Below, piece after piece: positions 12,410 to 21,840 of a stretch of DNA of 64,000 bases. Position numbers and translations under genes: made by a program. Under the pieces are notes generated by a model. The model searched no databases. It worked only from the letters and a program-made list of their open reading frames with translations, and was not told where the DNA came from. The first letter of the stretch is position 1. The number at the start of each line of letters is the position of its first letter. The stretch is from Ligustrum vulgare (lineage: Eukaryota; Streptophyta; Magnoliopsida; Lamiales; Oleaceae), in the NCBI GenBank assembly GCA_963555705.1, contig OY743180.1, positions 41,324,129 to 41,388,128 of the forward strand, in the 5' to 3' direction.

Positions 12410-12640
12410 CTCAGAATGAGAGATGTGTTTCCGGAGTAGCCGTATCCTACCACCTCTGATCTTTTGAGGAAATAAAGAAACCTTCAAAGAGGTGTGTTTC
12501 GAGAGTAAGAATACTCCGTAATCTACCACCTGGAATCTTTGAAGTACACACAAGATTTAAACATTAAGGAAATCCTAGTAAATGGAGGGGTGTCTCGAGA
12601 GTGAGAATACTCCGTACTCTACCCCCACCTATTCTAAGAT
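12410..12640 (+). repeat. Three diverged repeats downstream of the LOG ORF
   Basis: The block GTGT(T/C)TC(C/G)(G/A)GAG...CTACC(A/C)CC occurs three times (around 12424, 12491 and 12589), each followed by a GATTC- or GATCTT-like end. On the minus strand they lie just 3' of the LOG stop codon, so they could belong to its 3' untranslated region. Function unknown. Confidence 0.65.
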
Positions 12641-13294
12641 TCAAAGAGTTAAATTTACATTAACCGGACTCCATTTTCGCTTGATTCCCCTTCCTTGCGA
12701 CCAATCTATCTTAACTCCTGCTGGATCTTGTATTGAGATATATGACTGCAGCTTATCCAGTAGTTCATCAATAGTAGGAGCAGAAATAAGAAGCCTTCTG
12801 GAAAATGGAGAGATGAATCCCTGTTCCACAGCATAATCAAGAAAGGTTAACAAACCATCAAAGAAATTGTTAACATTCAGAAGCCCAATAGGCTTAGTAT
12901 GGAGATCTAGTTGAGCCCACGAGGTAATGTTAAAAATTTCTTCTAAGGTACCAAAACCTCCGGGCAGGGCTATAAAGGCATCAGAACCATATAACATACA
13001 AGTTATGCGTTCATGGATGGATAAGGTTTGAACTTCATGCCCTCGTGTTTTGCCTGCAACATCTACCAAAGGGACAGGTATAACACCGATTACTTTTGAT
13101 TTCTCTGCAAGAGCAGATTGGGAAACACAACCCATTAGACCACTGCTACCACCCCCATATACAAGAGTGATACCTTTTTCCCCCAGTTTCTTTCCAAGAT
13201 CTACAGCCGCTTCTAGATAACCGAAGCCTTTCCCTACTTTTGATCCACAAAATACACAAATAGTTTTGATCTGTCGAAGTTTTGGTGTTTCCAT
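12641..13294 (-). CDS. LOG: LOG-family cytokinin riboside 5'-monophosphate phosphoribohydrolase, intronless, inside an LTR retrotransposon
   Basis: LOG enzymes release active free-base cytokinin directly from its riboside monophosphate, in cytosol and nucleus. This 217-residue ORF has usual LOG length and is open throughout from an ATG at 13294. The N-terminus reads KTICVFCGSKVGKG. The Rossmann motif GGGSSGLMG is at about 47-55, the family signature PGGFGTLEE at about 111-119, and the Arg of the HER triplet upstream of it is kept. Host LOG genes usually have several introns; none is visible here, which suggests capture through a spliced RNA. The stretch after HER (ITCMLYGSDAF) differs from typical plant LOGs, so sequence drift or an unusual subfamily is likely. 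It runs antisense to the host element, 330 bases after the other antisense ORF. A TTTAAATAG box lies 75 bases upstream. Family assignment is strong; activity is unproven. Confidence 0.93.
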   Translation of the reverse strand: METPKLRQIKTICVFCGSKVGKGFGYLEAAVDLGKKLGEKGITLVYGGGSSGLMGCVSQSALAEKSKVIGVIPVPLVDVAGKTRGHEVQTLSIHERITCMLYGSDAFIALPGGFGTLEEIFNITSWAQLDLHTKPIGLLNVNNFFDGLLTFLDYAVEQGFISPFSRRLLISAPTIDELLDKLQSYISIQDPAGVKIDWSQGRGIKRKWSPVNVNLTL

Positions 13295-13368
13295 CTTTGA
13301 TAGTAAAGAAGGGAAAACTTACGAATAAGATGTGATTTTGGGATGCCTGAACTATGAAATATGTTTGG

Positions 13369-13378
13369 CTATTTAAAG
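13369..13378 (-). promoter_or_regulatory. Possible TATA-like box before the LOG ORF
   Basis: On the minus strand CTTTAAATAG, about 75 bases before the LOG ATG. A near-identical CTTTTAAATAG stands 33 bases before the ATG of the second antisense ORF. Repetition at both genes is the only support. Confidence 0.4.
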
Positions 13379-13484
13379 CCGGAAAAATTTACTGTTTTTG
13401 ATTGATTCTGAAAAAGTAAAGATTCCCTTTTTGACAAAATCGGCCAACTTTTGACTATTTTATCAAAGATATCACCTTTCGGTG

Positions 13485-13568
13485 ATTTATTTCCAGCTTT
13501 ATCAAAACTCGAGAAAAGGAAAATATATTTATTTCCAGCTTTATCAAAACTCGAGAAAAGGAAAATAT
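13485..13568. repeat. 42-bp perfect tandem duplication between the two antisense ORFs
   Basis: Two identical units, 13485-13526 and 13527-13568, each containing CCAGCTTTATC and CTCGAGAAAAGG. They lie in the gap between the Cys-knuckle ORF and LOG. Confidence 0.92.
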
Positions 13569-13623
13569 ATTTTATTTTCAAAACGCGTGAAAGAAAGCAG
13601 CAAAATATTTTAAAAGATTTACC

Positions 13624-14175
13624 TTATAACATTTCTGAACTGCCAGAAGCCTCATTTTGTAAAACAGACTGGCAAACAGGATCTTTTGCTATTATATTTT
13701 GGAGACTATAACGATTTTTGTCCTCGTTAAACTGAGCGTATAAGGAGAGAAGTTCACGTTGCACATAACCACTTGGGTGCGTCTCAAGAGTCAGTCGAAT
13801 ATCATCCAAAGACTCCTTACTCAGTCCACCCTTTATGAATTCGATTTTATCATCCCGATTAGTAGAAGAATATCCTACTGATTTGCAACGAGTATCACAA
13901 TTCCAACGAGCACATTTGTAGCAACCACCCAGCCTTTTTGCTCTTCGTTTCTTTGCGAACGTGCTTTTGCCTAAACCAGGCATGTGCTTTGGAAATGTTG
14001 ATGGTAATTCACCAGATAGTCGAACCTTTGCTTCTATCAACCAGCGAACATCTTCTGGAATATCATGAGCCATTAGCAACCTCAATCTTTCGAGCCTTAT
14101 TCTATAGATCTTTCTCAGATCATTCATAGGAAGACTGGAATAATACTTGCGAATGTTAGAAAGGATGATATCCAT
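13624..14175 (-). CDS. Basic Cys-knuckle protein of unknown function, antisense in the LTR element
   Basis: 183 residues from the ATG at 14175; the open frame extends five codons upstream but without an ATG. An N-terminal helical, Arg-rich half (about 1-60) is followed by a basic cluster KKRRAKRL (about 75-82). A small Cys motif CYKCARWNCDTRC comes next (Cys at about 85, 88, 93, 97), then an acidic, helical C-terminal half. A basic run directly before a short Cys knuckle suggests nucleic-acid binding and a nuclear signal. The layout recalls the small cysteine-rich nucleic-acid-binding proteins of some plant RNA viruses, several of which suppress silencing; that is resemblance of layout only. 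It is not a gag knuckle (no C-x2-C-x4-H-x4-C). A GTAAAT donor-like site directly follows the stop codon. Confidence 0.8.
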   Translation of the reverse strand: MDIILSNIRKYYSSLPMNDLRKIYRIRLERLRLLMAHDIPEDVRWLIEAKVRLSGELPSTFPKHMPGLGKSTFAKKRRAKRLGGCYKCARWNCDTRCKSVGYSSTNRDDKIEFIKGGLSKESLDDIRLTLETHPSGYVQRELLSLYAQFNEDKNRYSLQNIIAKDPVCQSVLQNEASGSSEML

Positions 14176-14207
14176 TGTTTGATGATTCAACCTCTTCTCA
14201 GCATGAA

Positions 14208-14218
14208 CTATTTAAAAG
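14208..14218 (-). promoter_or_regulatory. Possible TATA-like box before the Cys-knuckle ORF
   Basis: CTTTTAAATAG on the minus strand, 33 bases before the ATG at 14175. It matches the box before LOG with one extra T. Confidence 0.4.
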
Positions 14219-14737
14219 CGTAAAGGATCTGAGTGAATCCGCGTGATGTTGTGACCAGCAAGAAAGCGCAGGATTAGTTTAATGAAAAGAGGAGACAAGA
14301 AGTAATGCGCTGTTAAATTTTATCGATAAAGGAAATTTGATTGGAGATTTGGAATATTTTCTTGGATTATGGGTACTGATATTTTGTTTTAATAATGATA
14401 ATCTTGGTATAGTGTGATGATACGTGGAAAGAGTACCGTATTGAATCAGAATTCATACGTATATACAAGTGAAAGAAATACTTTGCAGGAAATGTGGTGA
14501 CATTTAATTATAGAATCTTAGTTTTGGGAGATATTTGTTTACTGAATTTTGGGTTACAAATATTGGAAAGATAAGTTGATGATATTATGTTGATATGTTT
14601 GGGTATTTTACGTAGAGAAAATATTCAGGAATTGTTTTGATTATTTTGAGAATATTCGATGATAAGAAGAAGAGATTCTGATTAAGTATTCAGAAATTAT
14701 AAGATTAAGTAAGTTTAATTTCGAGGACGAAATTATT
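14219..14737 (+). other. 3' interior of the LOG-carrying element
   Basis: AT-rich, no ORF of note. It ends with TTTCGAGGACGAAAT, the phrase that precedes the polypurine tract in many plant chromoviruses. Confidence 0.6.
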
Positions 14738-14752
14738 TTAAGGGGGTAAGAT
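14738..14752 (+). other. Polypurine tract
   Basis: AAGGGGGTAAGAT directly precedes the 3' LTR. It is the expected start site for plus-strand DNA synthesis. Confidence 0.85.
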
Positions 14753-17700
14753 TATAGCGACCCAGAATTTTTTATGCAATAAATAATTATTTTAATATTT
14801 AGAAAATTGTATCGCTACTATTTCACCTATTATTTTGAAGTTAACGCCGCGACGGATTCGTCTAGCCAAGTCAAGAAATATCGAATTTGTTCGATTTTAA
14901 ATTAAATGTCCGAATTTCTAAAATTATGTTATTTTAATTGTTTATTCAAAGTATTATTTTCAAAATTATTTTGAATTCCAAATTTATTAAAATATTTCAA
15001 TTTTCCTTATTCAAATTTATTTTCAGTCCAAAATATATCAGTTTTAATACAATTCCTTATACAAAAACATCATCATTATATATACAAATTTTACATCTAT
15101 TTCATATTCCATCTCATTATACAAACACCAAAGCAAAGCATCTTCATCATTATCATCATCTACCCCATCTTCATTTCAATACTCATGGCACAACTCACAC
15201 TTCCATGTACTTAGATTCCACAATACAATATATATAAGCATACATCTTCATCACCTGCACCAAGCTCCATCTCCATCCCAGACGAGTGCAACCACAGTCC
15301 ACCTACACCCTCTGCTCAACCAAACAACCACCACCTAGTGTCAATTCAACAACAAACAACCAAACTGCAATTCCCAATCTTCATATCAAACCACTACCAT
15401 CACCAAACAGAGTTTCAACAATTCTGCTGCTATCAAACACCCAAATTCACCAAAGCTGTTGATCCACCATTAACGAAGCAAGTCACCATCGGATTCCACC
15501 ATTTCCACCACCAGCAATGGTCACTGATTTCAATCAACCAAGACATGCCGCACCTGCAACCGCCGCAACCTTCATCATATACATCAATCTGTAATCAATC
15601 ATCATCACCACTATCAACCAGCATCATCATCAGATTTTCACTAACTGCACAAACCATGATCATCACTGCCAAACCAGTTCACTGCCATGGCTCGCAGCCA
15701 CCTCTATTGCCGATCGAACCTCAGTCACTGCCCCAGAATCACCACCAATCTGTATCACCTCTTCCACTAACACCACTGCACGATCAAATCCCTCAATCTG
15801 CCATAATCGATACACCAAAACACCCACTGCCTACTGCTCAACATCAAACCCAACTCCAACCACAACCCAAATCAAACCCAAAGAAAAACCCATGAATCAA
15901 TGAGTTCATTTCTTACCTCAATCACCATTTTTCCGCCGAAAATCGCTCACCTTAAATCGCGATGTTGTTTCGGTTTTTCGCAACCAAAGAACTCGCACTG
16001 AACCCTCAATCTTCAACCCCTGCCTTTGACGCCCCTCGCCGCACTTGGCGCCGGTACTGCGCCGGCTTAGCACCGGCAGTGTCTCGCCTTTCCGCCGCCG
16101 GTCATTTCTCTGTCTTCGTTCTCTGTTGGTCGTGAGAGAGAGTAATGTCGAGAGTGAGAGTAAAGTGAGAGAGAGAAGATAAATCTGATGTTTTTAAAAA
16201 AAATGATTTTCAGAATTTGCAAATTAGCCCCCTAAGTTTGAAAAGTGATCATTTCAGTCCCTGAAGTTTTAAATTGTTTCAAATCAGTCCCCAAGCTTTA
16301 AAGTTTTGCAATTCAGTCCTTTTAGCTTTTAAACTTATCAATTTCAGCCCTTAAGTTTTAAATGAGTTTTAATCAGCCCCTATTGTTTTAAAATATATTA
16401 TTTCAACCCTATTGTTTTGAGTTTCCGACTCAACTTTCAAAAGTAGTCATTTTAGTCCCTCAACTTTCAAAATATCTATTTTAGTCCCTGAACTTTCAAA
16501 AGTATTCATTTTAGTCCCTCAACTTTCAAAACATCAATTTTAGTCCTCAAATTATAATTTATCATTTTGAACTATATATTCGATAGACTAAAGTGACTTA
16601 TTGGCTAAGACGAAGCGTACGGAGAATTTAAAGAAATTGAAGTCATTCCCGCTCAACTTTGCACTCGTCGGAATTGAGGTAGACTCGCACTTATTAATTG
16701 ATTTAAATTATGATTTCATATAAATGTCATGTGACTTGTGAAAGTCAATTTTCAAGAAAATTAAGTATGTTTTATGAAAGGTAAATATACCTTATGTTTT
16801 TATGAAAAGTAAGTATACCCTATGTTTTTACGATAATGTTTTATATGTTTTGGATCATTGCTACGCATAAGAATTCTTACCACCTAAGTTCGGTAGAATT
16901 CTGTGTCTCCATAAGTTTATGAGGATTTACCACCTAAGTACGGTAAAATTCCTGTCTTCCCATATGTTTATGAGGATTTACCACCTAAGTTCGGTAAAAT
17001 TCCTGTCGCGTATGTTTATGAGGATTTCGATCCTATCTTATGTTATGATGGAAATGATCCCTATGAATTTCATGAATTATGTTTTGGTATACTTACTGTT
17101 ATTATGATCTTACTGTTATTATGACTTACTACATAAGAATTCTTGCCACCTAAGTTCGGTAAAATTCTTATGTTTATGAGGATTTCGATATTATCCTATG
17201 TTATGATAAAAACTTACTGTTATTATGACTTACTACATAAGAATTCTTGCCACCTAAGTTCGGTAAAATTCTTATGTTTATGAGATTTCGATATTATCCT
17301 ATGTTATGATAAAAACTTACTGTTATTATGATTTTACTGCATAAGAATTCTTGCCACCTAAGTTCGGTAAAGTTCTTGTGTCTATTTATGTTTATGAGGA
17401 TTTAAATCCTATCTTATGTTATGCTTTCAAAAGAAATTATGCTTGACATAATTAAAATGTTTTTATAAGTATATGGTTTTCAAAGAGCTGTTTTCAAAGA
17501 GCTATTTTCAAAGAGCCTATGATTTGTAAAATATGTCCCGTGCTGTAATGCACAATATGAGTTTTATCAAGAGCAGTTTTATAAAGAAGCTCTATCAATG
17601 CCCGTTTTATAAAGAGCCGGGATTTATGTGTTTAATCATCTTATAAATTAAATTAATTTGCGATGAGTCTACTGAGTATTTCCCCCATGAAATACTCACC

Positions 17701-18060
17701 CTACTTTTTAACAGTTTTGCAGATTTCGGAGACGGTGGCGAGCGATGAATGATGGTGGCAATAATCGTTGAACGGTTGAAAGTTTGACGTTAATGATTTC
17801 CGTATTTTCCAAACAATCGAATAATTTATAGAAGTTCATTTATTTGAGAAATTATGATATTGGCAATTTCTTTACAATATTAATGGTTCGATTTACTATT
17901 TCAAATGGTTTCATAAATGTTTTCAATTTTAGCGGCCATTACAGTTTATTTAATGTTGCCAAAAATGAATTTCAATTATTTCTTCCGCAAAAATATTATT
18001 CGAAAAATTTAGACAGAAAATGACGTAGTGAATCGGGTATACGGAACTCGGGGCGCTACA
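14753..18060 (+). repeat. 3' LTR of the LOG-carrying element (3308 bp)
   Basis: Near-identical to 8137-11446. The differences I found are two changes in the CCACCTAAGTTCGG array (near 16939 and 16958), one missing G near 17284, one missing C near 17687 and one change near 18042. These account for the 2-base length difference. Confidence 0.95.
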
Positions 18061-18065
18061 GAAAG

Positions 18066-18831
18066 AAACGCCGGAAAGTTCCGAACTCAGGTTGTGGTTG
18101 GACGGATGAATCATGACCCGATATTCACGACGCGATGGCTCGACGATGCGGAATAAAGAACCACGACTTTCGAAACACCACAAGGATTTGCCCAATCTCC
18201 TTGATAAGTCTCTGATTTGAACGCCACAAATATTTTCCCGAATATTTGATAAATTCGGGATTAACGCCACAAGATAATCAATCTTGATAAGTTTGGGTTT
18301 GTAATGTGAATCCACACATTAAACAATTGAAAAACATTCAATCTCTGTTTTATTTAATCATCAAAGTCTTTTTTACAATGAATCAAAAAGGCGTATAAAT
18401 AAGCAAAATAAAACCCCAATCGCTAATTTACTCAAAATAGAATCTAACTAACCTAAAATAGCTAAAACTGATAAGGAAATAAAATAATGCGAAAATCTGG
18501 AAAAAAATCTGATCCGTTAATCCGTTACGGCCGTAAAGATGACACTTACGGCCGTAAGTGTGTTTCTGGTTAAGGTTACGGCCGTGATCCCTTATTTACG
18601 GTCGTAAATCAAAAATCTTGAAATTCTGCATTTTAACCCGAGGGGAGGTTACGGCCGTGACATATGTTGGTTACGGCCGTGAAAGCACTTATGCATAATT
18701 TTTGGTTCCTTTCGACACGGTTTGATCTTCAAAGCTCGTCGAACCTGCTGAATTCTTGTTTTGGCTTGAATATTTAAATTTTCCCGTCAAGCCTGCTATG
18801 ACTCCGATTGTCGAGGGTCTGGATCACATCA
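18066..18831 (-). repeat. Left LTR of the surrounding minus-strand element (main part)
   Basis: Together with 8114-8136 it corresponds to the right LTR 20214-21003. It ends GGATCACATCA. It contains the TTACGGCCGTAA array at 18525-18682. Confidence 0.9.
18525..18682. repeat. Array of palindromic TTACGGCCGTAA motifs (left LTR)
   Basis: Six copies of the self-complementary 12-mer or one-sided variants (TTACGGCCGTGA, TTTACGGTCGTAAA) within about 160 bases, at irregular spacing. They are rich in CpG in an otherwise AT-rich LTR. Confidence 0.9.
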
Positions 18832-18847
18832 TACCCTCCTTCTTTAG
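18832..18847 (-). other. Polypurine tract of the minus-strand element
   Basis: On the minus strand AAAGAAGGAGGGTA immediately precedes the TGATG terminus of the LTR. Confidence 0.8.
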
Positions 18848-18994
18848 GATGATTCGTCCCGAGTCATAGCTTTGTTCCTGGTGTTCCACTTCACCTCCTG
18901 GATCAAACGGAAAATTTTTGCTTCCATGCCATGAGTTCAATAAATTGGAATCCTTTGATTTGCTAACACGGAAGAGATGGAGCTTGAACTTCCT

Positions 18995-19807
18995 TTACCA
19001 TTCGTAGTGTGGTTGAAGCTTCCAGTCATAATTAACCTGCAAAAAAGATTTAAACAAAATGAGGAGGGACATGTTAGCTTCATGAGGTACAAGGTATGGA
19101 TCCTTGTATTCATGACAAACCACCACCAACTCCACTTCTTGAACCACGAGGCTCTTCTCTTCGCCTCTTTCCTCCTTTGCAATTTCTTGTTCGATTTTTT
19201 TATCTTCAAACTCAACCACATCTCCGACCTCCACATTTGAATCACCATGTTCATGTACTATCTCATCACTACCAAAATGTGGATCTTCCAATTCAAAGCT
19301 CAAAATTTGAACTTCTACCCCAACTTCTAATTCCTCATCATATTTTGGAGTTTGTTCACACAACTCCACATTTTCAACTCCTACCACAAAGTTCGGGGTC
19401 TCTTCAACTAATTCATGCCTTAAGCCTCCCTCCTTCTTTTCAACTTTCATATCTCGAGGCTCAACATGATTTTCACTCTCTTCTAACTATCTAATTATCG
19501 CCTTACGTTTCTCCTCCTTCTTTCGTAATTTAGCCAAATATTTTCTTTCTGCCTCCCGTTCACACCTCAATCTTTCCTCATAAATTTCTTTTTGAATTTT
19601 CAAAATTGCTTTTGGATCAATCTCAGCTCCTCTCTTAACCCCGATTTCATCCCTATGTTTAGGATCACGCCTATAATCACTACGATTTGCTTGAGATCGC
19701 CCCTTTTTCAATTTCCCTTCCCTTTCATCTAATTTATCCAACCTAACCAAAGCTTCATTCAAAAATCTCCACGTACGATCTTTGGCGTTTTCATGGGAAT
19801 TGGACAT
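18995..19807 (-). pseudogene. Internal ORF of the minus-strand element, split by an in-frame TAG
   Basis: From the ATG at 19807 (MSNSHENAKDRTWRFLNEAL) the frame runs 106 codons to a TAG at 19487-19489. It continues in the same frame for about 163 more codons to a stop at 18995. The first part is highly charged, with a likely coiled coil (YEERLRCEREAERKYLAKL) ending in lysine-rich sequence; the second is acidic and rich in Glu and Val. It is the only coding candidate in the element, in gag position. No knuckle, protease or pol motif is visible, and I do not recognise the family. One stop and no frameshift means either recent decay or read-through. The longer open frame beyond 19807 (to 19981) lacks an ATG and is T-rich leader. 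Confidence 0.6.
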
Positions 19808-20199
19808 TGTGAAATTTTTTTGTGGAAGGACACAGAAAAAGAATAATGAAAACAAAGGATCAAGAAATTCAAGAAAGTGGTTCTTGAATGAACTCTTTTT
19901 TTTTTTTTGAATTTTAGGATGAATTTTCGGAATAAATAAAATAATAATTTTTTTTTTTTTATAAATCCAAAAATTTGACAAAACAAACGGAACTTAATTC
20001 GGATAAGAATTAAGCAAAACAAACACTTTTGAATTTTGTTGGATTTTTATATGGATCAAACAAAGAAAACATTTACTGGCACGAAGAACAAGAAAATCAA
20101 GAAAAGAAAGACTCAACAACAAGATATGGATGATTTTTATGGGACTCGATGATAGACATAAAAATCAAACTGGATAGAAAAACCTGAATTCAGAGTCCA

Positions 20200-20211
20200 G
20201 CTCTGATACCA
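20200..20211 (-). other. Primer-binding site (initiator-Met tRNA type), minus strand
   Basis: On the minus strand TGGTATCAGAGC, two bases from the right LTR. It sets the element's orientation. Confidence 0.93.
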
Positions 20212-20213
20212 AA

Positions 20214-21003
20214 TGATGGGATTCGAAGCGCGGAAGAAACGCCGGAAAGTTCCGAACTCAGGTTGTGGTTCGACGGATGAATCATGACCTAATATTCACG
20301 ACGCGATGGCTCGACGATGCGGAATAAAGAACCACGACTTTCGAAACACCACAAGGATTTGCCCAATCTCCTTGATAAGTCTCTGATTTGAACGCCACAA
20401 ATATTCTCGCGAATAATTGATAAATTCGGGATTAACGCCACAAGATAATCAATCTTGATAAATTTGGGTTTGTAATGTGAATCCACACATTAAACAATTG
20501 AAAAACATTCAATCTCTGTTTTATTTAATCATCAAAGTCTTTTTTACAATGAATCAAAAAGGCGTATAAATAAGCAAAATAAAACCCTAATCGCTAATTT
20601 ACTCAAAATAGAATTCTAACTAACCTAAAATAGCTAAAACTGATAAGGAAATAAAATAATGCGAAAATCTGGAAAAAAATCTGATCCGTTAATCCGTTAC
20701 GGCCGTAAAGATGACACTTACGGCCGTAAGTGTGTTTCTGGTTAAGGTTACGGCCGTGATCCCTTATTTATGGCCGTAAATCAAAAATCTTGAAATTCTG
20801 CATTTTAACCCAAGGGGAGGTTACGGCCGTGACATATGTTGGTTACGGCCGTGAAAGCACTTCTGCATAGTTTTTGGTTCCTTTCGACACGGTTTGATCT
20901 TCAAAGCTCGTCGAACCTGCTGAATTCTTGTTTTGGCTTGAATATTTAAATTTTCCCGTCAAGCCTGCTATGACTCCGATTGTCAAGGGTCCGGATCACA
21001 TCA
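20214..21003 (-). repeat. Right LTR (5' LTR in element sense) of the minus-strand element
   Basis: 790 bp, TGATG...CATCA, followed by the duplication GTTTC. It carries the same six-copy TTACGGCCGTAA array at 20697-20854. Confidence 0.92.
20697..20854. repeat. Array of palindromic TTACGGCCGTAA motifs (right LTR)
   Basis: Same arrangement as in the left LTR. The fourth copy is changed (TTTATGGCCGTAAA here, TTTACGGTCGTAAA there): each copy has a C-to-T or G-to-A type change at a different CpG-flanking position. Confidence 0.9.
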
Positions 21004-21229
21004 GTTTCACCAACTTCAATGATAGCAAATAGGTAGTTCTAGTTTATAAGGATCATGCTACATGTAAAAATTTGTGTAAATTGAATTATTCCCCGTCACA
21101 TGGAGGGCACGACTAATCCAATTTATACAATTTTGTTTGTATAAATAGCAAAATCAATTTTATAACTAGTTTTGGTGCGTGCGTTGCGTGTATATTGCCT
21201 TATTTTCTCAAAGAAGTTTCGAACAATGA

Positions 21230-21840
21230 TTTCTTGTTTGATTGGAAGAATAGTGTTTAATTGCAATTGGAATAATGCCTAAATTGGATTAATAATGTTT
21301 TATTGCAATTGAATTGGATGAATAGTGCCAATTTAATTGCAATTGAATTGGATGAATAGTGCATAAATTGGATGAATAATGTTTAATTACAATTTAATTG
21401 GATGAGTAGTTCTTAAATTAGATGAATAATGTTCAATTGCAATTGGAATGGTGTATAAATTGGATGAATAGTGTTTAATTGCATTTGAATTGGATGAATA
21501 ATTTCTAAACTAGATGAATAGTATTTAATTGCAATTGAATTAGATGAATAGTACCAATTGAATTAGATGAATGGTTCATAAATGAGATTGAATGAATAAT
21601 GTTTAGTTACAATTTGATTGAATGAATAGTGTTTAATTGCAATTAGATTGAATGAATAGTGCCTAAATTGGATAAATAATGTTCAATTGCAATTGAAATA
21701 TGTCTGAATTGGATGAATAATGTTTAAATGCAATTGAATTGGATTGAATTAATAGTTTTCAATTGCAATTGGAAACATGTATAAATTTTATGAATAGTGT
21801 ATAATTGCAATTGGATTGGATGAATAGTGCCAAGTGCATA
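21230..21840. repeat. Minisatellite with GGATGAATA(G/A)T core
   Basis: About 20 irregular units built from AATTGGATGAATAGTG and TTTAATTGCAATTG, with variable spacing. Units are diverged, so the array is not recent. Confidence 0.85.

Larger units (their letters stand above)
8137..18060 (+). mobile_element. Large non-autonomous LTR retrotransposon carrying a LOG gene and a Cys-knuckle gene in antisense
   Basis: A complete element: 5' LTR 8137-11446, primer site 11450-11461, 3.3-kb interior, polypurine tract near 14738-14752, 3' LTR 14753-18060. It is flanked by a perfect duplication GAAAG (8132-8136 and 18061-18065), which falls in the left LTR of the surrounding element. LTR termini are TATAGCG and CGCTACA. 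By eye the two 3.3-kb LTRs differ by only about three substitutions and two single-base indels, so insertion is very recent. The interior has no gag, protease, integrase or reverse transcriptase. Its only sizeable real ORFs are two on the minus strand. The GAGGACGAAAT...AAGGGGGTAAGAT end is typical of Tekay/Del chromoviruses; descent from one is an inference. Confidence 0.93.
8114..21003 (-). mobile_element. Minus-strand non-autonomous LTR element, interrupted by a younger element
   Basis: LTR ends are TGATG and CATCA. Flanks carry a perfect duplication GTTTC (8109-8113 and 21004-21008). The right LTR is 20214-21003 (790 bp). The left LTR is split into 8114-8136 and 18066-18831 (789 bp in total) by the insertion at 8137-18060. 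A primer site complementary to initiator-Met tRNA (20200-20211, minus) abuts the right LTR, and a purine tract (18832-18847 read on minus) abuts the left, so the element reads leftward. The interior is only about 1.4 kb with one ORF and no pol, so it depends on another element. By eye the LTRs differ at about 17 sites, so it is older than its guest. Confidence 0.9.

Noticed and set aside
19096..19494. 132-codon plus-strand ORF
   Set aside because: Shadow of the charged ORF on the minus strand in the element at 18995-19807.
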